Under the pieces are notes generated by a model. The model was not told where the DNA came from, ran no database searches, and worked only from the letters and a program-made list of their open reading frames with translations. A stretch of 64,000 bases of DNA, taken from the NCBI GenBank assembly GCA_032191485.1, contig JAVDOI010000007.1:1032001-1096000 (forward strand), written 5' to 3'. The DNA is from Leptoclinus maculatus. Lineage: Eukaryota > Chordata > Actinopteri > Perciformes > Stichaeidae. This document shows positions 43,870-54,288 of the stretch, one piece after another. The position numbers and the translations under genes were made by a program. The stretch's first letter is position 1, and each line of letters starts with the position of its first letter.

Positions 43870-44768
43870 CAGAGAGGTTTGTATCTTGGATTCAGCTTCA
43901 CAATGAGCAACAGCTTGTGTCCCATCAGATCAGACCCAGCATCAGCTTTAGGGGCTAAAATCAGCTTGAGCAGCGTCATCTTCTCCTCTGTAGTGTGCTG
44001 GAGCAGCAGGGTGAAGGCAGCTGATGCTAAGAGACTCAATCAGCTCATCAGGAAAGCTGCTTCTGTGGTGGACGTTTCAGAGAGGAGGATGCTGAGGAAT
44101 CTCCTCGGTGTTCTGGACGATGCCTCTCGGCCCCCGAACGTCCCACTGAAGTCACTTCAGAGCCCCTTCGGCCGTAGACCGAGACCACCGAGGCGAACCG
44201 CAGAACGCCACAGGAAGTCTTTTCTACCTGTGGCCATCCAACTGTAGAACTCCTCCCTATTCTGCATGAAGGACAGCTGAACCATCGCACACTTACAACA
44301 AGAATAACCTCATCATGTCAAATATGACTTTCTTCAACATCGTGCAATGATACATTTACATTAATGTATATTATTATTATCATGAATCTATGTGCAACAT
44401 AACTTTCTACTACTACTATCTCTATCAATATCATTCTCAATATTACTTCTGTATGTTAGTTTCCATGAGTCTCTGGTGTTAGTATCACTTCTTATACACT
44501 TTACATTTTACTCTTGTATTTCATCTTTTCTTGTTGTTGTTTACTTTTTCTATTTTAGTTGATTTTTTTTACTTTATTTATTTACGTCTTTACTCTTATT
44601 GTTATTGTGTTCTATTTTTCACTGGTGTCAGTTTTACTTCTTTTACGCTTAATAATTGTTATTCTATTGATGAAATATGTTTATATTCTTTTTCTATAGT
44701 TTTTTATTGTTCTGTTGTAATATTTAATGAAACTCTGGCACAAACATTTCCTTCAGGATGAATAAAAT
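43870..44768 (+). repeat. LINE 3' fragment: C-terminus of RT ORF and 3' UTR
   Basis: The plus strand reads GCC...VKAADAKRLNQLIRKAASVV, then SERRMLRNLLGVLDDAS and RHRKSFLPVAIQL with a stop at about 44,247, like the C-terminal end of fish LINE ORF2 proteins. An AT-rich 3' UTR and an end ccttcaggatgaataaaat follow. Intronic in gene B. Clade not assigned. Confidence 0.6.
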
Positions 44769-44964
44769 CTGGGCCCTGTTCCTCGTACGTCGCTAACTGA
44801 TTAGCGGGATAAGTTTGAGGATGAGATCACTACATCAGGCTTTTCCGGTTCCTCGAAGCAGGTTTAGCTCAATCACCATGGCAACACATCAATAAGCGTG
44901 AACCTGCTCCAGAGCAGGCTCAAGCTGAAGGAAGCTGGATAAGTTCACCACTCCCCCGGCAAAA

Positions 44965-45415
44965 ATGTCATCTCCCTTCCTCATCCCATTGATGAAGGAG
45001 CGATATTAGTTAGATTAGCGTTTAATAGGGAGAGAGTTCTTCGAGATCGGTCCGTGTACGTTTTGATCGTCTGTTTTACGTTCATTCGATGAAACGAAAA
45101 TACGTAAATGTCCGTATTTTAACGGTAAAACAGACTAAAACGTACACGGACCGAGATCCCCAAGATCCGTTATCCCATCACGATGACTTCCTATACGAGC
45201 GCTATCGATACCGACAAGGAATCATTTATTAACAAGACCTTCTGGAGTCATACATTGTGAACACCACACGAGCATTGACCGTCTCACAGACTGTATCAGA
45301 GCCGTGAGCTGTGAGCGAGTGGTACATTATTGTACAGTGTGGGCGATACCGCTGCATGCCGTGCTGTTTGTAAAGTTTATTTGGTGCTTAAGAAACTTAT
45401 GGATGTGTTCAATAC
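44965..45415 (+). pseudogene. Harbinger nuclease N-terminal relic
   Basis: From ATG 44,965 (MSSPFLIPLMKE) the sequence continues, after a small frameshift, with ILVRLAFNRERVLRD. After the nested hairpin element it reads DPLSHHDDFLYERYRY and YIVNTTR...LTVSQTV, then phrases of a HARBI1-like N-terminal region ending FNTLPWHI. The catalytic C-terminal half is absent. Stops and indels make it a pseudogene. Confidence 0.65.
45049..45151. mobile_element. 103-bp hairpin MITE nested in the Harbinger nuclease
   Basis: Flanked by the 7-bp direct repeat CGAGATC (45,042 to 45,048 and 45,152 to 45,158), with inverted ends GTCCGTGTACGTTTT. Almost the whole insert is self-complementary. Removing it with one repeat restores the nuclease frame (LRD then PQDPLSHHDD). 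Confidence 0.75.
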
Positions 45416-45451
45416 ATTACCGTGGCACATATTGTATGGACTCACCATTCT

Positions 45452-45510
45452 GAATCATGTTTGTGTGCTTAGGTTTGACTTGCTCCCATGTCCTCTTGAT
45501 GGTTAAACTA
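45452..45510 (-). pseudogene. Harbinger Myb-like protein relic, second part
   Basis: Minus strand KRTWEQVKPKHTNMIQNG, the third-helix region of the Myb/SANT-like DNA-binding protein of Harbinger elements. The first part is at about 46,950 to 47,040; about 1.4 kb of inserted DNA separates them. Confidence 0.55.
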
Positions 45511-45909
45511 CATGGGGCTTGAAAGCACTCATAATTATATGACAGTGTTATTAGTACACCATAGCATATCATTACTGTACTCATGATAAGAATAGAGAGA
45601 ATCACACAATTTCTTTTCACTTCTTCAATTGATTGAATTTCTGATCATGAATAATATACATACTGATCCGCCCATACACAGATTCACACACACATATTCA
45701 AACTCCTAGTTCTATATGGTGATCTACACATACATGTATATACACATATATAGTATGATACATAAGCGCATACAGTACATATATCCTCATAAGTATCTAT
45801 TAATTCGTATCAATTAGATACTCTTCGGGCTTGTTTTATCTACTTATTCTGAAAGAGTTGAGATGATTATTTTCGCTATAAGATCTCATTGGATGATGCA
45901 TTCCATTAA

Positions 45910-46190
45910 CCTTTTGGGCCCGAACAGTACCGATCACTACCGCACAATGCAATTTTCAGTAATAAAATATAATATTTCCACAACCATGCAGCATACCGTT
46001 TGAACGAAGAATTTCTCATGAACAGAAGCATGTGTAACACTTTACACACTTTCTCAAATGACGACCTCTCGTGACCTCTCGTACGTTTATGTCTCTTGCT
46101 CTGGCCTACTTCACTCTATTCACTCCAATTCTTTTGTGTGTGACTACTGCCATCGTTTGCTATGATTGTGGGTGTTTTTAGGCTTTACTG
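45910..46190. mobile_element. TTAA-type element fragment nested in Harbinger
   Basis: Starts after TTAA (45,906 to 45,909) with ccttttgggcccgaac and follows 455 to about 640 and then 1,398 to 1,520 of the larger copy (shared gaagaatttctcatgaac, gacgacctctcgtgacctct). The other end was not located. Confidence 0.65.
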
Positions 46191-46949
46191 AGCCTCAGTA
46201 AGCCCCTAATTTGGAGCAAAAACGCCTAAAATGACATACCCAAATTAAAATGTCTGTAGCGTCTGAACCACTTTGACTATATGCATCAATGAGGTCTTGC
46301 CAGAAAGAAAAAACCCTAAAGTTCCTTGTGAAAGTGTCAGAAAACCTGTAGGTCATACAGAAACAGAGCAGTGGGCCTTTGAAGTCAGTAAAAATGTAAG
46401 AGTTTTGTCCGTCTAAAATAAAAAAGCATCTTTCAGTATAAATAACTGCCTGTGGCTGTATCTGTACAGGTAAAGGACAGTATAGGGCTGTAACTACACT
46501 ATCAGTGAACACCTGCCTCAAATGTATTTGAAGAAGATAGGACAAAGTATGACCATTATACAGTGTTCTGTCCATGAAAAGATTCATCAGAAAAAAAACG
46601 CACGTGAAAAGTGAAACCTATGAACACGTTGGTTGACAGCTTATGAGAAGGAAGTATTAGGTTTCTACTATAAATACTAGCCTTTTCTGAAGCCGCTAGC
46701 TCCATGGTAGTACATTCACTAGTACATTCGGGTCTGTAATGTATCTTTCGCCGTCGAAATGCTGCAAGACCTGACTTGCAGCGGTCATGGTGACTTTGGA
46801 CAGTGTGTGTTTGGGCTCATTTTGTGAAAAATCCATAAAAAAGAAAAGAAAATCAATGTTTTCTTTGCAAAGATGGGGATTTTGTGCATGCTGGGATACC
46901 AAAAACGGCCATGTTTTGTGACGTAATTTTCGTAAGCAAGCCGTACGAA

Positions 46950-47040
46950 CGGAAGGGATGGCGGTGTTAGATTTAGCCATGATTATGGTCTTGACTTCCT
47001 CATATGCGTTCATGATCATCTCCAGCTTGCCAGCGGAGAA
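46950..47040 (-). pseudogene. Harbinger Myb-like protein relic, first part
   Basis: Minus strand SFFSAGKLEMIMNAYEEVKT then AKSNTA, matching the N-terminus of Myb-like proteins of Harbinger elements; interrupted after AKSNTA. Confidence 0.5.
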
Positions 47041-47307
47041 AAAAGACGCTCTTTCTTTGACTTTATTCGCTATTGTACTGTTAGAAAATCATGGTTTCGG
47101 TGATCGATGCTTACCCCCTTTGACGTAAAACGGGCACGCCCAATTATCCTGATGACTGAGGTCTTGTTCGATTTAACGAGACTGTTTGAGCGCTGATCAG
47201 CCTTTGAGGAACCGAGATATCCTGCCTTCAATCATCTCGGTAATTCAAGCTGGATAATTGGACATTTGATCGACTTAGTTCAGCGACGTACGAGGAATAG
47301 GGCCCTG

Positions 47308-47842
47308 ATTTGTTCTTTTCTTATCTTACTAGTAGTAGTTAAAATATTAAGAGACCATTTATTATAAAAAGTATTACTATGTCCAATGTATTATTATTAT
47401 TATTTGATACTTAAATATGAAACGTTAAATCATTTCTAAATGTACAATATTTCATAATTAAAAATAAAACTTGTTCAGACATTTTATGGATGTTAGTTTT
47501 AACAAACGAATGTAAAGAATCCATAGATTGGCTGAATGTAATGGAGAGCTCCAGAACAGATACTAAATGGACCCTGAGCTGACATTATTTTGTCAACTGC
47601 TCTTTTCAAGTTCAAGAACAAACTTTGAACCTCTTGAGAAGTTTGTAAAATGTTCTATAAACACTTTGACACCATATTTGTCAAAAAGAATGATCAATAA
47701 ATGACCAACACCAGATCCTGGTCTGATGTTAGTGAGGAGGTCCGTCTCAGTGGGGACAGGGACTCTCAGAACATCAGCTACTGTCTTCACTGTTATCAGA
47801 CTGTGAACCAACAGACTGTGAGCTCTTGTTGTCTCTTCATAC
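47308..47842. other. Intron of NLR gene B
   Basis: AT-rich intron. From about 47,630 it matches positions 1 to 213 of copy A. Confidence 0.6.
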
Positions 47843-48019
47843 CTGAGGGTGTCCAGTCTCCAGTGTGGATCCTCCAGTCCAGCAGACAGCAGCTTCACTC
47901 CTGAGACTCCTGGATGATTGTAGCTCAGGTCCAGCTCTCTCAGATGATGGGAGGGGTTGGATCTCAGAGCTGAAGCCAGAGAAGAACAGCCTTTCTCTGT
48001 GACCAGACAGCCTGACAGG
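47843..48019 (-). CDS. NLR gene B, terminal LRR exon (177 bp)
   Basis: Counterpart of 214 to 390 with the same borders (ctccag acceptor, CTCAG/GTATGA donor) and the same reading LSGCLVTEKGCSSLASALRS. The donor splits an Arg codon that is completed by the 47-bp linker exon at 43,686, 4.2 kb away. In the paralogue and in fragment C this intron is much shorter, so B tolerates a large transposon-filled intron here. Confidence 0.87.
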
Positions 48020-48649
48020 CTGGAGACACACAATTATATTACATTAACTTTCATCTACTCTTTCAGTCACGTTGCACCTTTAAAGGAACAGTGTGTAAGA
48101 TTTAGTGACATCTAGTAGTGAGCTGCAGGTTGCAACCAACTAAACTCAGCTCACTCCTCCCTTTCAAAGTGTGTAGAGAACTACGGTGGCCTTCAGGTAG
48201 CGATTGTATTACTACTAGGAGCTACTCTGATCAATATTCTGTTCTTTTTCTTAAATATTGTTAATAGAGCAGCAACAGTTATGTTTAAAACAACAAAGTC
48301 ACAATATAACGTCATTAATATCTCACTGGAAACAAAAGTAACATGTCAATAAAATAAATATCATTTCTGAGTGAAGTTTATAAAGAATGAAGAACACAGA
48401 CATCAGTCAGTATCAGTCATTCTTCCTGTCCTCCTGTCCTCCATCCTTCTGTCCTCCTGTCCTCTGTCCACCTGTCCTCTGTCCTCCATCCTTCTGTCTT
48501 CCTGGCCTACATGTTCATGCTTGTTGAACAGATTGATACAGTATCTGCTTTTTTGAGTGTAGTTGTCTCCAACTCGAGTATATATTAAGACCACATATAT
48601 ATTAAGTAACATTTAAATGGTATCAGTTAAACAGAAGACACATACTGAC

Positions 48650-48823
48650 CTGAGAATCTCTAGTTGACAGTATTGGCTCTCCAGTCCAGCAGAAAGCAGT
48701 TTCACTCCTGAATCCTGCAGGTCGTTGTTACTCAGGTTCAGTTCTTTCATACTAGAGGACTGGGAGCTGAGGACTGATGACAGAGCTTCACAGCTTCTCT
48801 CTGACAGATTACAGCCACTCAAC
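48650..48823 (-). CDS. NLR gene B, LRR exon 3 of 3 (174 bp)
   Basis: LSGCNLSERSCEALSSVLSS and MKELNLSNNDLQDSGVKLLS; donor CTCAG/GTCAGT. It is most similar to the single LRR exon of gene A (2,587 to 2,760), so it is probably the ancestral one. Confidence 0.85.
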
Positions 48824-48999
48824 CTAAAATATGTACATCACATGTGTGAAAACATTTCTATCTACATTTGATATAACTTACATTCATATTTAGGTTGGCA
48901 GTACTGTCATGAATTAAAGGTGGTAAACAGAGTGAAGACAAATGACAATACACCATATGAAATGTCTGGTTCACCATTTATAGGTTTGTTAAACCTGAC

Positions 49000-49173
49000 C
49001 TGAGGGTTTCCAGTTTCCAGTGTGAACTCTCCGGTCCAGCAGACAGCAGCTTGACTCCTGAAACCTGCAGGTTGTTGTTACTCAGGTCCAGCTCTCTCAG
49101 ACTAGAGGACTGGGAGCTGAGGACTGATGACAGAGCTTCACAGCTTCTCTCTGACAGATTACAGCCAGTCAAC
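49000..49173 (-). CDS. NLR gene B, LRR exon 2 of 3 (174 bp)
   Basis: TGCNLSERSCEALSSVLSS then LRELDLSNNNLQVSGVKLLS. Flanking introns are nearly identical to those of the next exon, showing recent tandem exon duplication with a 350-bp period. One substitution changes LSGCNL to LTGCNL. Confidence 0.85.
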
Positions 49174-49349
49174 CTAAAATATGTACATCACATGTGTGAA
49201 AACATTTTTATCTACATTTGATATAACTTACACTTTTATTTAGGTGGGCAGTACTGTCATGAATTAAAAGGTGTTAACTGACTAAAGAAAAATGACGATA
49301 CACCATATGAAAGTTCTGGTTCACCATTTATAGGTTTGTTAAGCCTGAC

Positions 49350-49523
49350 CTGAGGGTTTCCAGTTTCCAGTGTGAACTCTCCGGTCCAGCAGACAGCAGC
49401 TTGACTCCTGAAACCTGCAGGTTGTTGTTACTCAGGTCCAGCTCTCTCAGACTAGAGGACTGGGAGTTGAGAACTGATGACAGAGCTTCACAGCTTCTCT
49501 CTGACAGATTACAGCTACTCAGC
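49350..49523 (-). CDS. NLR gene B, LRR exon 1 of 3 (174 bp)
   Basis: First LRR after NACHT: SGCNLSERSCEALSSVLNS and LRELDLSNNNLQVSGVKLLS-type repeat. Same borders and phase as its two neighbours; nearly identical to 49,000 to 49,173. Confidence 0.85.
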
Positions 49524-49940
49524 CTGAAAGAGAGTTAGTGATGAAGACAAACACAATACTGATTTTTTTTTGTCTTCAATGTAAAATACAACATTTCTGA
49601 TTTTATAAATTGAGGATTAGAGTCTCAGGTGCCGAGGGGAATTTTACCTTTTATTGTGTGTATCGCTGGAATCTAACAGCAATTAATAGATCTTAATCCC
49701 TAATAATCCCCTTAATCAACTCCTAAGAACTCTTAATTGAACAAAAAAGTGACAATTTTTAAATTTCAAACCTGTATTAATCTGTGGAGTTGCAATGAAA
49801 CTGAAGAAACAATTTGCATGTTTTTCAATTGATCAACTAATCAATTTGTTTATTAAATCTGGCAACAGAAGACTTTCATTAGTTGAGAACTACTCTGCTC
49901 ATGTGATAAAGCTATTAAAGGCAGTTATCTGGGTACTTAC

Positions 49941-51747
49941 AGAGCTTTGTTGGAGGCTTTGACCACTGGCAGCAGCCTCAGAAGAGCCTTCTCTGAAGCA
50001 GAGTATTTCTTCAGGTCAAACACGTCCAGATCTTTTTCTGATGACAGTAAGATGAAGACCAGAGCTGACCACTGAGCAGTAGACAGGAAATCTGTGGAGA
50101 GACGTCCTGAACTCAGGGACCGTTGGATCTGCTCCACTAGAGAACCATCATTCAGTTCATTCAGACAATGGAACAGATTGATGCTTTTCTCTGGGGACAG
50201 ATTCTCGTTGAGCTTCTCCTTGATGTACTGGACTGTTTCCTGATTGGTCTGTGAGCTACTTTTCTTTTTCAGTAGGTCTTCTAGATGAGTCTGATTGGTC
50301 TCCAGTGAAAGACCCAGAAGGAATCGGAGGAACAGGTCCAGGTGTCCGTTTGGACTCTTCAATGCCTTGTCAATAGCAAACCTGTGGACCTCTGTTGTAG
50401 ATGTGTTGCCACAAGTTTGCCCTGGCTCCAACATCACATTATTGCTTCCGTTAATGACTTCCATTGTTACGTAGAACGCTGCCAGAAACTCCTGAACAGT
50501 CAGATGGACAAAGCTAAACATCCTGTCTTTATTCTTCCTCCCACGTTCCTCTTTGAAGATCTCTGTGAACACTCCTGAGCACTTTGAGGCTTCACTGACA
50601 TCAATGCCACTCTCTTTGAGATCTTTCTCATAGAAGACCAGATTGCCCTTTTCCAGCTGGTGAAAAGACAGTTTTGCTAATGACGGAATGTACTGATGGA
50701 AGTCTTTTTGGTCATACTTTTTTGTCTGACAAGTGTGAAACACCAAGAACTCTACATACATCTCAGTCAGGGTCTTGGGCAGCTCTCCTCCCTCCATCAC
50801 ATCCTCCAGAACTGTAGCAGTGATCCAGCAGAAGACTGGGATGTGGCACATGATGTGGAGGCTTCGTGAGGTCTTGATGTGGGAGATGATCCTGCTGGCC
50901 TGCTTCTCATCTCTGAACCTCTTCCTGAAGTACTCCTCCTTCTGTGGGTCAGTGAACCCTCTGACCTCTGTCACCATGCTAACAAAATCAGAATGGATCT
51001 GATTGGCTGCTGCAGGTCGTGTGGTTATCCAGAGGCGAGCAGAGGGAAGCAGTTTCCCCCTGATGAGGTTCGTCAGCAGCACATCCACTGAGGTGGACTC
51101 TGTCACATCAGTCAGGATCTTATTGTTGTCGAAGTCCAGATGAAGGCGGCTCTCATCCAGTCCATCCAAAACAAACAGAAGTTTGAAATTACTCTTGTTG
51201 TAGTTGGTGTTTCCTGATGACTGCAGAGATGTGAAGATGTGATTAAGAGCTTCTCTCTTGATGTCTTTGGTCTCCTGGATACATTCATGAATGAGCTCTG
51301 ACAAACAAAACTTTTCTTCCTTCAAATTCAGCTCACGGAAGGTGAAGGGGAAAATGAGATGCACATCTTGATTGTTTTTTTTTTCAGCCCAGTCCAACAC
51401 AAATTTACGCACAAGAAATGTTTTTCCAATTCCTGCGATTCCATTGGTCAGTACTGTTCTTATGAGTCTGTCTCCTCCAGACGGGGGTTTGAATATGTCG
51501 CTGGGTTGAATTGGTTTCTCTTCATCTGCTGACTTAGCCCTCTTCGCCTCAATCTGCATGACCTCATGCTGAGTGTTGATGTGTATGTCAGCCCCTGCTG
51601 TGATGTACAGCTCTGTGTAGATATCAACCAGACGTTTCTCATCCTTCTTCTCCAACCACGCCTGTTGTATATACCTGAACCTATCCTGAAAGTATGACTG
51701 AAGCGTTTCTTGGTGAGATGAGATGTGTACTCCCAGAACCATCTCGT
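49941..51747 (-). CDS. NLR gene B, FISNA-NACHT exon
   Basis: 1,807-bp exon with FISNA start DEMVLGVHISSH, Walker A NGIAGIGKTFL, Walker B LLFVLDGLDESR, LWITTRPAA and the helical-domain motif FSFVHLTVQEFLAAFYV. Borders are as in copy A (caatacag acceptor; CTCT/GTAAGT donor). It is almost identical to the gene A exon. Differences cluster in the FISNA segment (residues 28 to 47: RFRYIQQAWLEK versus TFKCVQPGWSEK), and there is a 24-bp in-frame deletion after MLEPGQTC. ATP-binding residues are intact. Expected cytosolic oligomerising switch between PYD and LRR/B30.2. Confidence 0.93.
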
Positions 51748-51879
51748 CTGTATTGAACACAAACATGAAAAATATAACTATTATTAGATTGTTTGTCTAC
51801 AGTTGGAGGAGCAGAACACAAATGGTCTTTTGCTAAAGGACTGTTTTCCTCAGATTAACAAAAAACGTGTCCTTGCCTT

Positions 51880-52190
51880 TTGTCTGGTCTGATTAGAAGA
51901 GAAGACATTCATCCCACTTTGGATGGAGCAGATCGAGAAATCTGACCGAGTTTATTGATGGACTTAATCCCTGAAAACCCAGAGTTCAGACCAGGAAGCA
52001 GAGTTGCAGTCTTAAACGCTTCTCTACGCTTCCATTAGAGCAGTTACCCATCCTAAACCCCATAGAGACTGTGTCTGACACAAGAATAAGTAGAAGAGGA
52101 GCTCTACACATGTGGACTCTTAGATATCAGATGTTGATTCATTTTGTCTGACTGAAACCTGGCTGTGTGAAGAAGAACATGTCAGCCTAA
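51880..52190 (+). repeat. Old L2-type LINE endonuclease fragment (copy B)
   Basis: Same fragment as 5,130 to 5,450, with SFCLTETWL. Present in both copies, therefore older than the duplication. Confidence 0.5.
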
Positions 52191-52412
52191 AATAATCATA
52201 TTAATAATAATGAATAACCACACCCTCAACCTTGTTCTGGCATGATATTGAAATGAACATATAGTAGTGTTTCCAACAAGGGGGGGGGGCCTCAGGATCA
52301 AAACCACTTCAACCAGTACATATGTGTCCATGTGTACGTCAGAAGTTAGGACTGAACTTCCTGCTGTAGCTGCAGAAGTCAAAGTGTTTGCTGCAGGTCT
52401 GATGATGTTCAC
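52186..52412. other. 227-bp segment present only in copy B
   Basis: Copy A runs from gtcag (5,445) straight to tcaaactccac; B has 227 extra bases, including a G run. Could be an insertion in B or a deletion in A; no clear target duplication. Confidence 0.6.
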
Positions 52413-52594
52413 TCAAACTCCACAAAATGAAACTTGTACATTTTAAATGGCTTGTTGGTCATTTTCTTTTAGGGAACTGAATTGAATGCTTCTTTGGAGT
52501 CATAATGGCTCTCACAGAGGGTATTTATGAAAACATTTAGCACACTTTCTTCTCTCAGGGCTTCCATACAAACCAGAGAATACAGCAGCTTTAC

Positions 52595-52654
52595 CTTCGC
52601 TCTGACAGGAGGATGTTCCTCTGTTCTCTGAAGTCTCTCCAACATCAGCATCAT
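52595..52654 (-). CDS. NLR gene B, small 60-bp exon (predicted)
   Basis: Same 20-codon exon as 5,628 to 5,687: DDADVGETSENRGTSSCQSE. Borders ctcacacag and GCGAAG/GTAAAG. It links the 49-codon Ser-rich exon to the NACHT exon in phase 1 and is required for the ten-exon sum of 3,600 nt to close (any multiple of three would also do). Confidence 0.5.
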
Positions 52655-52699
52655 CTGTGTGAGAGAGGTTACAGTCTGTGTTATTTTATACATTTGACT

Positions 52700-53795
52700 T
52701 ATTACCTATTTCTTATCTTCAAGTTAACCCTGATTGGTAATTAGTTTTTCTTAATTTTTCAGGGTTAAAACATGTTTCTGTGTTATGTACTGTAGGTTAC
52801 ATCATGTTGTCTGGGATAGACGATTAGTTGGAGTGTAATCGCTGTGGGACATTGTCACCACAGCTGTAGCTCCACAAACTATTCTTCATTTCTAGGTACG
52901 ATTATTCTTTCATTCAATTATTACACATGGTTCTAAAATGGGGTCCATCCAAACATAAATAATGCGTTGTCATGAAGCTGACAGGCTTTCACAACACAGC
53001 GGCACGTGAATGCGTAGAGACCGGACCAAACTATGTGTATGAATGTTTGTGTATAAACCATATGGTACAAACAATGAATAGACGCTGCCTTATTTACGCA
53101 CATATGACGTTATGTTGAGTGTTGATGGAGCTGCTACAATGTTAGCTTAGCATAGCACCGATCGATCCGAGCTCCATTAAGACAACAAGTATTTAAAAGT
53201 TATTTGCTTGTCGTCTTGTGGAGAGAACCAACAAAACATGAATTCAGACTTTTTACAAATCGGCATCATTACGTAGTTATTTCGGCGTCATTTTTTATCC
53301 GTTTATTGCAGTTAAATCACAGAAAATCTGTTTATTTTGGGTTCATACAGCTGTAGGAAGCAGCCAAAGTGTGGCTCACTAGACACAGTGAATACATCTC
53401 CAGATGATGTTATGAACCAGACAAGACGACGTTTAGTTTCCTGTGATATCATTAACTTCCACAACAAGTACTCAGCAGAAATAGAGGTTATTTCTTCCAT
53501 GTTGATGGAGGAAATAAATGGCTTAGTTGATAACGGTTTCCATGGAGATAAGCCACTCCTCCTTTCCAGCACGTCTAACGCGAATGAAGAGAATGAAGCG
53601 AATAACCACAAATGGTCCTGCGAGTAATGCGACACGAAAACTGTTGGTGTGAACTCACCTAAAGGCTGAACAATTTGAACTCGCCCCAATGAGGCAAATT
53701 AGTGAATTTCTCGTCGATTGGCGTCTGTGCATTGACTTTGGATGTAATCTACGCGTTTGGTGTGAACACGACATAACACGACTCTGATCCCTCAC
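52700..53795. other. Intron of NLR gene B; unassigned repeat-like sequence
   Basis: 52,700 to 52,945 matches copy A around the L2 empty site. 52,950 to 53,780 has no counterpart in A. It includes a stretch with gcgaatgaagagaatgaagcg and tcgattggcgtctgtgcat that looks like a DNA-transposon remnant, not assigned. A 125-codon minus frame (53,689 to 53,312) shows no known motif. Confidence 0.4.
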
Positions 53796-53942
53796 CTGGG
53801 GGTGCGTTCTGTAAATTCATGTTGGGGGCCACGATAATACTTCTATCCTGGGCACAAACTGTGGCTCCAGCAGCAGGAGTCAAAACAGAGGAGGAGGAGG
53901 AGGAAGAGGAGGAGGAAGGTGTCAGAGGGGGGTTTTGTGCAG
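53796..53942 (-). CDS. NLR gene B, 147-bp Ser-rich linker exon
   Basis: 49-codon exon after the PYD exon. It encodes AQNPPLTP, a run of ten serines, VLTPAAGATVCAQDRSIIVA and NMNLQNAPP. Acceptor tttcatcaacag precedes 53,942 and donor CCCCAG/GTGAGG follows 53,796. Phase 1 on both sides. Its last ~25 bases with the donor resemble the end of the PYD exon (CAGAACGCAC(T/C)CCCAGGTGAGG), suggesting a partial exon duplication. The GATVCAQDRSIIVAP phrase resembles short linker repeats seen near the N-terminus of fish NLRs (inference). No counterpart found in gene A. Confidence 0.6.
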
Positions 53943-54023
53943 CTGTTGATGAAAGACACAAACAAACAGGTTTATTTCCTGAAGTACATCAGAGTTCTTT
54001 CTAACACGACTCTGATCCCTCAC

Positions 54024-54288
54024 CTGGGAGTGCGTTCTGTAACTTCTCCGCCTCGTTGTTGAGGTTCATCGTCTTCAGGATTTTAACCGCCACGTCTAAA
54101 GCCGACTCTTCGCCGTAGCTGGCGATCATCCTGCTGACGGTGTCTGGCCGGTCCTTGTTCTCCAGACGGCTCTTAGGAATGGGCCGACACCCGTCCAGCA
54201 CCGGCTGAGTGAGGTTCCACCGAAACCTCTTGAAGTCATCGTCACCCAGCTCATCCAGAGAGTCTAGGATCAGACGTGGAACCTGCAT
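54024..54288 (-). CDS. NLR gene B, first coding exon: pyrin domain (PYD)
   Basis: ATG 54,288; 88 codons plus one base: MQVPRLILDSLDELGDDDFK, RFRWNLTQP, IPKSRLENKDRPDTVSRMI and ALDVAVKILKTMNLNNEAEK. A pyrin-type death fold typical of fish NLR and ASC-like proteins, expected to nucleate PYD filaments. Donor CCCAG/GTGAGG. It differs strongly from the gene A pyrin domain, far more than the NACHT exons differ. Confidence 0.88.

Larger units (their letters stand above)
44772..47304. mobile_element. PIF/Harbinger element relic, 2,533 bp, with nested insertions
   Basis: Inverted termini GGCCCTGTTCCTCGTACGTC (left) and GGCCCTATTCCTCGTACGTC (right, read inwards), flanked by the 3-bp duplication CTG (44,769 to 44,771 and 47,305 to 47,307). 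A CWG target is typical of Harbinger. Inside are relics of both expected genes: a DDE nuclease on plus (44,965 to about 45,415) and a Myb/SANT-like protein on minus (about 47,040 to 46,950 and about 45,510 to 45,450). Nested insertions at 45,049 and 45,910 break them. Confidence 0.85.
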
